The notes below the pieces were generated by a model, which worked only from the letters and a program-made list of their open reading frames with translations, searched no databases and was not told the DNA's origin. Below, one piece after another: positions 1 to 5,116 of a stretch of DNA of 7,216 nucleotides. Source of the DNA: CAIZIN01 sp964483025 (GTDB taxonomy: Bacteria > Patescibacteriota > Minisyncoccia > Phycocordibacterales > CAIZIN01); the NCBI GenBank assembly GCA_964483025.1, contig CAYZZT010000033.1, positions 1 to 7,216 of the forward strand, read 5' to 3'. Both the position numbers and the translations under genes were made by a program. Positions within the stretch are counted from its first letter, which is position 1, and each line of letters begins with the position of its first letter.

Positions 1-449
1 ATATCCTCTGGATTACTTTCTTCTTCTGGATAATTAATTGTGTCTAAACTTGGAGCATCCTCCTTTGGTGCGCTTGTACCTGCAGATGGTGCAGAATATG
101 ATCCTGTTCCTGTTCCCGGTGCCTGTGGACCAAACTGAAAGTTATCAGCAATTATTTCTGTTCTATATTTTTTCTCATTAGTGACTTTATCATCCCAGCT
201 TCGTGTCTGCATTCTTCCTTCAATAAATACTGGCTTTCCTTTCTTTAAATACTGATTCATAATTTCTGCAGTTTTTCCAAAAGCAACAATATTATGAAAT
301 TCTGTTTGCTCTTGTTTCGCTCCATTTTTATCTTTATATGTTCGATTTGTTGCAAGCCCAAAAGAAACAACATTTGTACCACCCGGAAGAGCTTTAAACT
401 CTGGATCACGAGTAAGGTTACCGTAGAGAAATACTTTGTTTAAATACAT
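1..449 (-). CDS. ssb: Single-stranded DNA-binding protein, 3' end cut by the window
   Basis: Binds and protects single-stranded DNA in replication, recombination and repair, normally as a tetramer. The first 105 or so residues read as an OB fold: the start MYLNKVFLYGNLTRDPE, then EFHNIVAFGKTAE near 50-62, then GRMQTRSWDD near 78-87. Residues 106-149 form a disordered Gly/Pro/Ser tail that turns acidic (PEEESNPED). The last complete codon is Asp149 and the two remaining bases are AT, so the end reads E-D-I/M. This fits the family's acidic ED-I-P-F tip, with Pro-Phe and the stop lying outside the window (inference). The whole protein would be about 152 residues, normal for the family. The ATG at 449 is the only start that gives the canonical N-terminus; no Shine-Dalgarno site precedes it. 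It lies downstream of rpsF, the usual rpsF-ssb-rpsR order, but 193 bases away. Confidence 0.95.
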   Translation of the reverse strand, partial: MYLNKVFLYGNLTRDPEFKALPGGTNVVSFGLATNRTYKDKNGAKQEQTEFHNIVAFGKTAEIMNQYLKKGKPVFIEGRMQTRSWDDKVTNEKKYRTEIIADNFQFGPQAPGTGTGSYSAPSAGTSAPKEDAPSLDTINYPEEESNPED

Positions 450-490
450 ATTATTATTGTGATTATTTAGTCTATTAACTTATACCTAGA

Positions 491-518
491 ATTATAGACT
501 TTTCTTTTCAAATTACAA
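491..518 (-). promoter_or_regulatory. Candidate sigma70-type promoter for ssb
   Basis: On the minus strand a perfect TATAAT (491-496) lies 16 bases after TTGTAA (513-518, four of six matches to TTGACA). The predicted start near 484 would leave a leader of about 35 bases before the ssb ATG. It sits on the ssb side of the repeats separating rpsF from ssb, so ssb may be transcribed independently. AT-rich sequence makes chance matches common. Confidence 0.4.
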
Positions 519-523
519 CAGAC

Positions 524-567
524 AACACGACACCAATACACGAATGAGCTCAGCGAATTACACGAAT
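524..567. repeat. 44-base dispersed repeat, copy 1 (rpsF-ssb gap)
   Basis: Matches 1250-1293 at 42 of 44 positions in the same orientation; the only differences are G/A and T/G. It begins AACACGACACC and ends ACACGAAT, and is built from repeated ACACGA words. It has no open frame of its own, and both copies lie between genes. Confidence 0.9.
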
Positions 568-583
568 TGAATTCTGAATTCAA
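567..583. repeat. Near-perfect palindrome between two repeats
   Basis: TTGAATTC and GAATTCAA form perfect 8-base arms around one central T. It joins the 44-base repeat to the 42-base repeat. The same AATTCTGAATT word recurs at 5036-5046 inside another intergenic repeat, so it looks like repeat-family vocabulary rather than a gene-specific operator. Confidence 0.6.
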
Positions 584-623
584 GTCTGCGTAAGTCTGCG
601 TCCAGTCTGCATAGGTCCGCGGG
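582..623. repeat. 42-base AGTCTGCGT repeat, copy 1 (rpsF-ssb gap)
   Basis: A short tandem-like unit, AGTCTGCGT spaced about 10-11 bases apart, ending CCGCGGG. It is nearly identical to 1906-1947 inside tatD: 28 consecutive bases match and all differences lie toward the ends. This copy is intergenic, 20 bases after the rpsF stop. Confidence 0.9.
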
Positions 624-642
624 AATAAAATTGTACTCAATT

Positions 643-1095
643 TTATTCCACTACAAGTCCCTCGATAGTCTTATCTATTTCCTCATCTGACGCCATAACA
701 ATCTCTTCAGCTAATACGCCATCTTTTATAGCCTCAACTTTTTCTCCTTCTTTTCTCGCAAGTTTCTGACCATACAATGTATTTTCACGAACAGTTTTGA
801 TAATAAGAAAACGAAGAATTTCTTTATTCTTTTCAAGTTTCTCTTTCACTTCAACAATTTCCTCTTTTCCTAAATCAAACTTCACCCAACCAAAATACGC
901 GAAGTTAAACTTTTCGTTTTTACCCGCTTCATTTTTAAACATTGTATAAGCAAGTGGTCTCATCTTTGGATATTCCTCAGAGATGAATACTGCCCCATTT
1001 TTTTCAAGCAATGACTTTATATCACCAAAAACATTCGCTACTTTTTCTTCAGCGATTGTTGGTACGATATGGAAGCCTAGCTCATATACCTGCAT
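643..1095 (-). CDS. rpsF: 30S ribosomal protein S6
   Basis: Component of the small-subunit platform, where it pairs with S18 on 16S rRNA. Family hallmarks are the start MQVYELGFHIVPTIAEEKV, the Arg-Pro-Leu-Ala-Tyr segment (SEEYPKMRPLAYTMF), then FAYFGWVKFDL and KNKEILRFLIIKT, which follow the beta-alpha-beta order of S6. About 50 residues beyond the core form a charged C-terminal extension rich in Glu and Lys, so 150 residues is longer than the typical 95-135. The frame is open upstream to a TTG at 1125 and an ATG at 1113; I chose the ATG at 1095 because it places YEL at the usual S6 distance from the N-terminus. A weak GAG lies just before it. The next gene downstream is ssb, as in most bacteria. 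The distant spacing is filled by repeats. Confidence 0.93.
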   Translation of the reverse strand: MQVYELGFHIVPTIAEEKVANVFGDIKSLLEKNGAVFISEEYPKMRPLAYTMFKNEAGKNEKFNFAYFGWVKFDLGKEEIVEVKEKLEKNKEILRFLIIKTVRENTLYGQKLARKEGEKVEAIKDGVLAEEIVMASDEEIDKTIEGLVVE

Positions 1096-1154
1096 AAGCT
1101 CAATTTCTTGCATTTGAGATTGCAAACTGTCGAGTGTTAATGATTTTCGGTTTA

Positions 1155-1181
1155 AAATGGCGGTCTGGATAACACGCCTTT
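1155..1181 (-). promoter_or_regulatory. Hairpin in the rpsF leader, possible S6:S18 autoregulatory element
   Basis: On the minus strand AAAGGCG pairs with CGCC(A)TTT. The stem extends by GT/AC past a bulged T and closes on a seven-base loop TATCCAG. It lies about 60 bases before the rpsF start, contains ACCGCC, and is followed by a free ACCGAAAA. Bacterial rpsF leaders commonly carry a CCG-containing motif bound by S6:S18. The position fits, but I cannot match the full consensus by eye. Confidence 0.25.
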
Positions 1182-1249
1182 GAAAATCAATGTCTCAACG
1201 ATGCGAAAATGATATTACTATAAATCAAGGAAAAAGTCCATAGCTGACA

Positions 1250-1293
1250 AACACGACACCAATACACGAATGAACTCAGCGAATGACACGAAT
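1250..1293. repeat. 44-base dispersed repeat, copy 2 (rpsF leader gap)
   Basis: 42 of 44 bases match 524-567, in the same orientation. Copies therefore lie on both sides of rpsF, bracketing it as direct repeats about 726 bases apart. Recombination between them would delete rpsF, so their persistence implies selection or recent spread (inference). Confidence 0.9.
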
Positions 1294-1313
1294 AAGATAC
1301 AAAACCTTCCTTT

Positions 1314-1418
1314 TTGTCATTCCGGCGGAGGCCGGAATCCAGTCGGTAGGAATCCAAATTCTCGAATTAAACACAAATACATTTTCAGACTGGATTCCGG
1401 CCTCCGCCGGAATGACAA
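1314..1418. repeat. Inverted pair of ATTCCGGC/GCCGGAAT elements downstream of tatD
   Basis: Arms 1314-1344 and 1388-1418 are perfect 31-base reverse complements around a 43-base spacer. Each arm is itself palindromic, with ATTCCGGC and GCCGGAAT around GGAG. The TGTCATTCC...GGAATCCA style resembles the neisserial dRS3 type and similar repeats widespread in bacterial genomes. The pair starts 17 bases past the tatD stop and could fold into a very strong hairpin in the transcript of either strand, so it may also limit read-through. No clear T-tract follows on the minus strand. Confidence 0.9.
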
Positions 1419-1434
1419 TACAGGGTTTGGAATT

Positions 1435-2250
1435 CTAATTCAATCCAAAATACCTCACAGCATTTTCACTCAAAGTTTTTTTAACCATCTCAAAATCTTC
1501 ACCACGAATTTCTGCAATTTTTTTTACAACTTCCTGCACGTATGAAGGCTCGTTTCTCTGCCCTCTGTGTGGAACAGGAGTCACAAATGGCGAATCGGTC
1601 TCCGACATTATTTTTAGAAGAGGAATAAATTTTATAACTTCATCATAATCTTTTGTAAATGTAATTACTCCAGTGAAAGACATTGTAAATCCCAAATCTA
1701 AATACTCTTTTGCAATATCTTTATCACCTGAGAAAAAATGAACATTTCCTCTTAGTTTCTCACCAAATTCTTTTTTCTTTTCTTTCAAAATATTTAAAAC
1801 ACCCTCGTGAGCATTACGAACATGCAACATTAAAGGTAAATCAAATTTGGTTGCAAAGTTTATTTGTTTTTCAAAATCAATTTTTTGTCTGATTTTATCT
1901 GCATCTAGTCTGCGTAAGTCTGCGTCCAGTCTGCGTTCGTCTGCGGGCAGTACTCTGCCATAGTCCAAACCACACTCCCCGACAGCAACCACCTTTTTCT
2001 GTATTGCCAACTTTTCAAATTCTTCTTCATTAAAAATTTCACCTGTATCACCTGCTGGATGAAGCCCGATGCAGGCATAAATATTGTCATGCATCTGCGC
2101 GAGCTCTACAGCCTTTTGTGATGACAACAAATCAGTACCCACGGTTATAGTTCCTGTGTTTGTATCTTTTAATCTCTGTATTACATCATCAAAATCCTTT
2201 TCATAATCAGGAAAATTAAGATGTGAGTGAATGTCTATGTATGAGTACAT
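1435..2250 (-). CDS. tatD: TatD-family metal-dependent hydrolase (deoxyribonuclease-like)
   Basis: TatD proteins are cytoplasmic TIM-barrel metallohydrolases with 3'-5' exonuclease or DNase activity. In the 271-residue product the expected ligands are present: HSH at residues 8-10, GLHP with His64, GECGLDYG with Glu92, LHV with His143, VHFFSG with His171, and ETDSP with Asp219. The start at 2250 gives MYSYIDIHSH, the normal N-terminus. The frame stays open to 2322, but those 24 extra codons translate a dispersed repeat (STWIPAFAGMT) and are not part of the protein. Residues 102-115 (PADERRLDADLRRL) are encoded exactly by a 42-base repeat that also occurs at 582-623, an in-frame insertion in the loop after Asp96. 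All catalytic residues and the frame are intact, so the protein may still be active. metG lies upstream. Confidence 0.92.
   Translation of the reverse strand: MYSYIDIHSHLNFPDYEKDFDDVIQRLKDTNTGTITVGTDLLSSQKAVELAQMHDNIYACIGLHPAGDTGEIFNEEEFEKLAIQKKVVAVGECGLDYGRVLPADERRLDADLRRLDADKIRQKIDFEKQINFATKFDLPLMLHVRNAHEGVLNILKEKKKEFGEKLRGNVHFFSGDKDIAKEYLDLGFTMSFTGVITFTKDYDEVIKFIPLLKIMSETDSPFVTPVPHRGQRNEPSYVQEVVKKIAEIRGEDFEMVKKTLSENAVRYFGLN
1906..1947. repeat. 42-base AGTCTGCGT repeat, copy 2, inside tatD
   Basis: Corresponds to the intergenic copy at 582-623 in the same orientation, with a 28-base identical core. Its length is a multiple of three and it starts on a codon boundary of tatD (first base of codon 102). 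It reads PADERRLDADLRRL, in which RRLDADL is partly duplicated. The flanking sequence continues with a degenerate CTGCATCT unit. Confidence 0.92.
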
Positions 2251-2262
2251 ATTTTTAGCTTC

Positions 2263-2332
2263 TGTCATTCCCGCGAAGGCGGGAATCCATGTTGAAATCA
2301 TTTCGTGGATTCCCGTCTTCACGGGAATGACA
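2263..2332. repeat. Inverted pair of ATTCCCG/CGGGAAT elements upstream of tatD
   Basis: Arms 2263-2289 and 2306-2332 match at 25 of 27 positions around a 16-base spacer. Each arm is an ATTCCCG...CGGGAAT palindrome starting TGTCATTCCCG and ending GAATCCA. It belongs to the same general family as 1314-1418 with a different core (CCCGCGAAGGCGGG against CCGGCGGAGGCCGG). It occupies most of the metG-tatD gap and overlaps the spurious N-terminal extension of tatD. Confidence 0.9.
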
Positions 2333-2352
2333 AACCTCGAGATGAATTATGA

Positions 2353-3837
2353 TTAATCTTTTCTCAAAAACAAAGGTGCTTCTGGCATCGTTCCACTTTT
2401 AATATAATTTGAAATTTTTAAAGCTGTCTCTGGTAAAAAAGGAAGGAGATTTTCAGAAATTATATCAAGATATGCAAGAAGCTCACCTAATTCCTTTTCT
2501 CCTTTTTCTTTATTTACTTTAATTGTTTTAAAGGGTTGATTATCTTGAATATATTTATCTGCATAAGATATCAAATCCCAAACGGCATCGATAGCCACTT
2601 GTAGATTATAACCATTCCAACCTTTTTCTTGTTTTTCATAAAAAGCTTTTAATACATCACTCTGCTTTATTTCTTCCACAATTTTATTATCGAGAACTAC
2701 TCCATTTGTTGTTGCCATTCTCATCACTCGAGAAACAAGATTTCCAAGCCCATTTGCAAGCCCTGAGTTGTAGGAAGCCTTAAATCGCTCTTCTGTAAAT
2801 GGTGAATCTTCAAAAGAACTCACTTCTCTCAAAAGAAAGAAACGCAAGGCATCAGTACCATATTCTTCAATCAAATCTTTTGGATTTGAAACATTCCCCA
2901 AAGACTTGCTCATCTTTATACCACCCTCACCTGTAATAAATCCATTTATTATTATGTGCTTGGTATTTGGTAAATCTGCAGACATAAGCATCGCTTGCCA
3001 CATTGAAGATTGAAAACGATTATTATCTTTTCCACAATACTGCACTGTCTCCCCTTCTACCCAATATTTTTTAAAATCGCCTTCCAAATCTGGATAGCCA
3101 AGTGTTGCAATGTAATTTATTAAGGCATCAAACCAAACATACATAATATGATCTGGATCACCAGGCACTTCTATCCCCCAAGGCATTTTTGATTTTAATC
3201 GTGAAATACTAAAATCTTGAAGACCGCTTTTTACAAATTCTTTCATTTCATTTAATCGAAAATCAGGAATTACAAAAGTTGGGTTTTCTTCATAATATTT
3301 TATTAGCTTTTCTGCAAATGCTGAATATTTGAAAAAATAATTTTCTTCTTCAATGATTTCTAATTCTCGATTATTATGAATTGGACATTTTCCATCGAGA
3401 AGGTCACTGTCTGTTTTTTCTTCCTCACATCCAACACAATATTTGGTTTTATAATTCTTTTTATAAATATAGCCATTATCTTTAACTTTATTCCAAAAAG
3501 CTTTTGTCGCTTCAATATGGCCCTCATCTGTAGTGCGAATAAAATGAACATCATCGCTCACTCCTAAAAGTTTTAATATTTCTTTTACCTTTCCTGCATA
3601 AAAATCCACATATTCTTGTTCTGTCTTCCCTTCCTTCTTTGCCCCCTCAAAAAGCTTCATTCCATGCTCATCGGTGCCAGTATTGAAAAAAACATCATAT
3701 CCTTGAAGTTTCTTATGCCGTGCAACTACATCAGCACGAATAAATTCCATTGCATGCCCTAAATGAGGTTCTGCATTTACGTATGGAAGTGTAGTTGTAA
3801 TGTAAAAATTACCTTTATAATTTTCTATGCTAGACAT
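2353..3837 (-). CDS. metG: Methionyl-tRNA synthetase
   Basis: Charges tRNA-Met with methionine in the cytoplasm. A class I catalytic core is clear: FYITTTLPYVNAEPHLGH carries the HIGH motif as HLGH (residues 25-28), then GTDEHG (54-59), and KMSKS at 308-312 followed by LGN. A zinc knuckle is inserted in the connective domain, Cys134-x2-Cys137 and Cys151-P-I-His154. The segment before KMSKS reads GKDNNRFQSSMWQAMLMSADLP, where many bacterial enzymes have GKDxxRFHxxxWPAxL; I associate this variant with CPR bacteria. The protein has about 494 residues and lacks the C-terminal EMAP-II-like tRNA-binding domain found in longer enzymes. The start at 3837 is preferred over an in-frame ATG at 3867 because it leaves a short normal N-terminus and only an 8-base overlap with the permease gene. 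That overlap implies cotranscription and probably coupled translation. Confidence 0.95.
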   Translation of the reverse strand: MSSIENYKGNFYITTTLPYVNAEPHLGHAMEFIRADVVARHKKLQGYDVFFNTGTDEHGMKLFEGAKKEGKTEQEYVDFYAGKVKEILKLLGVSDDVHFIRTTDEGHIEATKAFWNKVKDNGYIYKKNYKTKYCVGCEEEKTDSDLLDGKCPIHNNRELEIIEEENYFFKYSAFAEKLIKYYEENPTFVIPDFRLNEMKEFVKSGLQDFSISRLKSKMPWGIEVPGDPDHIMYVWFDALINYIATLGYPDLEGDFKKYWVEGETVQYCGKDNNRFQSSMWQAMLMSADLPNTKHIIINGFITGEGGIKMSKSLGNVSNPKDLIEEYGTDALRFFLLREVSSFEDSPFTEERFKASYNSGLANGLGNLVSRVMRMATTNGVVLDNKIVEEIKQSDVLKAFYEKQEKGWNGYNLQVAIDAVWDLISYADKYIQDNQPFKTIKVNKEKGEKELGELLAYLDIISENLLPFLPETALKISNYIKSGTMPEAPLFLRKD

Positions 3838-4867
3838 TGTTTTTAAACTTTTTATTTTCAATATCATTTAATATTTCAATAATAATTGCCGCTGCTGGAA
3901 TTGAAAGTATTATACCAATAAACCCTGCAAGTTTTAAACCTACAATAAGAGTAAGGATAACTAAAATTGGTGGAATACCAACTATCTTTCGAACAACTAA
4001 TGGATAAATTAAATGATTTTCAAATTGCTGAATTATTACATAAAGTCCAAGAACAAGAAAAGCTAATGTTGCACCTCCGTCTGAGAGAGCGACGGCAAAA
4101 GCTGGAATGATAGCAAGAACAATTCCAAAAATAGGAATGAGTTCAAGAACCATAGCTATCAAAGACAAAAAGAGTGCACTCTTTACCCCTAAGATTGAAA
4201 GCCCGAGAAACGTAAGTATCCCAATAATAATACCAAGAAGTAATTGCCCTTGAAGCCAGAGCCCTATCTTTTTTTCAGCCCGCCTCCACAAATCCAAAAT
4301 ATAAGTCTCATAATGATCTGGGGTGATAACTCTCAAAAAATTCCCTACTCCATCATTTTGAACTGAAAGATAAAAAGTTAAAACTACAATAAGCATAAAA
4401 CTAATAATGCCTCCAAAAAAACCAGAAATTGTTGTAAATAATCCACCGGTCACATCAGAAAATGTTGAACTTAGGGAATCTACGATATTTCGGATTGACA
4501 AATTTGGTAGAGATCCTCCAAAAGATGTATCACTAAGTGGACTTAACAAATTTGTAGTATCAACATATCTAGGGAGAGACTCGAGAATGCCTAAAACATC
4601 AGAAATAAATGTTGGCAAGAAGAAATAAAAACCGAGAGCAACAAGTAAACCAATTGATAAGAAAATCATAACTACTGAAAGGACACGTGGTACTTTTTTC
4701 TTTACCAACATCTTATTTAGTGGCTCAATAGCAGCAGTTAGGGTTACAGCAGTAAGTACCACAAGTAAAATATCCCTCAAAATATAGACCAAATAGAAAC
4801 AAAAACCAATAAGTATTGTTCGAATAATGGTGCTGGATGAAATATTGATACTGTTATTTGAAGTCAT
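3830..4867 (-). CDS. AI-2E family transporter (multipass membrane protein)
   Basis: Predicted inner-membrane permease of the family named after the AI-2 exporter TqsA/YdiK; most members have no known substrate, so no solute is assigned. The 345 residues show the family layout: two closely spaced N-terminal hydrophobic helices (near 13-45 and 62-88), a soluble stretch around 90-145, then a hydrophobic helix FGGIISFMLIVVLTFYLSV. A run of helices fills the C-terminal half. The diagnostic C-terminal block is present: QQFENHLIYPLVVRKIVGIP, then a hydrophobic segment leading into LAGFIGIILSIPAAA. The start at 4867 (MTSNNSINISS) is chosen over an upstream ATG at 4885, which would only add MWYYLI. 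The stop overlaps the metG start by 8 bases, the tightest coupling in the window; whether this is functional or mere packing is unclear. Confidence 0.9.
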   Translation of the reverse strand: MTSNNSINISSSTIIRTILIGFCFYLVYILRDILLVVLTAVTLTAAIEPLNKMLVKKKVPRVLSVVMIFLSIGLLVALGFYFFLPTFISDVLGILESLPRYVDTTNLLSPLSDTSFGGSLPNLSIRNIVDSLSSTFSDVTGGLFTTISGFFGGIISFMLIVVLTFYLSVQNDGVGNFLRVITPDHYETYILDLWRRAEKKIGLWLQGQLLLGIIIGILTFLGLSILGVKSALFLSLIAMVLELIPIFGIVLAIIPAFAVALSDGGATLAFLVLGLYVIIQQFENHLIYPLVVRKIVGIPPILVILTLIVGLKLAGFIGIILSIPAAAIIIEILNDIENKKFKNNV

Positions 4868-4900
4868 AATCAAATAGTACCACAAAGACGGCGTGTTGTA

Positions 4901-4928
4901 ACTATATTCACCTATCTCATGTTGTCAT
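4901..4928 (-). promoter_or_regulatory. Candidate promoter for the permease-metG unit
   Basis: On the minus strand ATGACA (4923-4928, five of six) is followed after 16 bases by TATAGT (4901-4906, five of six). Transcription would start near 4894, about 27 bases before the permease ATG. The -35 box falls in the TGTCAT end of a decayed repeat. Confidence 0.35.
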
Positions 4929-4950
4929 GCTTGCGAATGCGAGGATCCAT
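4923..4950. repeat. Decayed copy of the TGTCATTCCCG-type element
   Basis: TGTCATGCTTGCGAATGCGA followed by GGATCCA aligns without gaps to the 2263-2289 element and keeps TGTCAT at one end and GATCCA/AATCCA at the other, but the palindromic arms are degraded. There is only one arm here. Confidence 0.5.
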
Positions 4951-4960
4951 ACTGAAATTT

Positions 4961-5111
4961 AAATCCGAAGCACGAAATCCGAAATTCGAAACAAATACAA
5001 AATTCAAATATCAAAATCTAAAACAAATGCATTTAAATTCTGAATTGTTTTGAATTTATTATTTTCGTCATTTGGATTTGTTTCGGATTTCGTGCTTCGA
5101 ATTTCGAATTT
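4961..5111. repeat. AT-rich imperfect inverted repeat between peptidase and permease genes
   Basis: The left arm (4961-4996) and right arm (5076-5111) share CGAAGCACGAAATCCGAAA in opposite orientation and both end with ACAAAT facing the centre. The left arm carries an extra TTCGAAA. The 79-base spacer is nearly all A, T and AATTC words, with weak further pairing. The right arm stops five bases before the peptidase stop codon. The motif resembles a repeat seen often in metagenomic CPR-type genomes (recollection). It could form a hairpin in the transcript and separate the two genes. Confidence 0.8.
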
Positions 5112-5116
5112 ACTAG

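Noticed and set aside
1270..1545. Plus-strand open frame of 91 codons
   Set aside because: It translates the 44-base repeat and the inverted ATTCCGGC pair, then the antisense of the tatD 3' end. The GGRNP and GLRRNDN words are typical artefacts of this repeat.
1880..1960. CRISPR-like tandem repeat
   Set aside because: The units are only about 10 bases, contiguous and without unique spacers, and no cas genes are nearby.
1905..2090. Second minus-strand frame inside tatD
   Set aside because: It is an out-of-frame reading of tatD; the tatD frame holds all catalytic motifs.
3360..3567. Short frames on both strands inside metG
   Set aside because: They overlap the zinc-knuckle region of a clearly coding metG, lack start signals, and have no protein-like features.
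4407..4628. Plus-strand 73-codon frame inside the permease gene
   Set aside because: It is antisense to the soluble segment of an intact AI-2E family gene, with no promoter or ribosome site.
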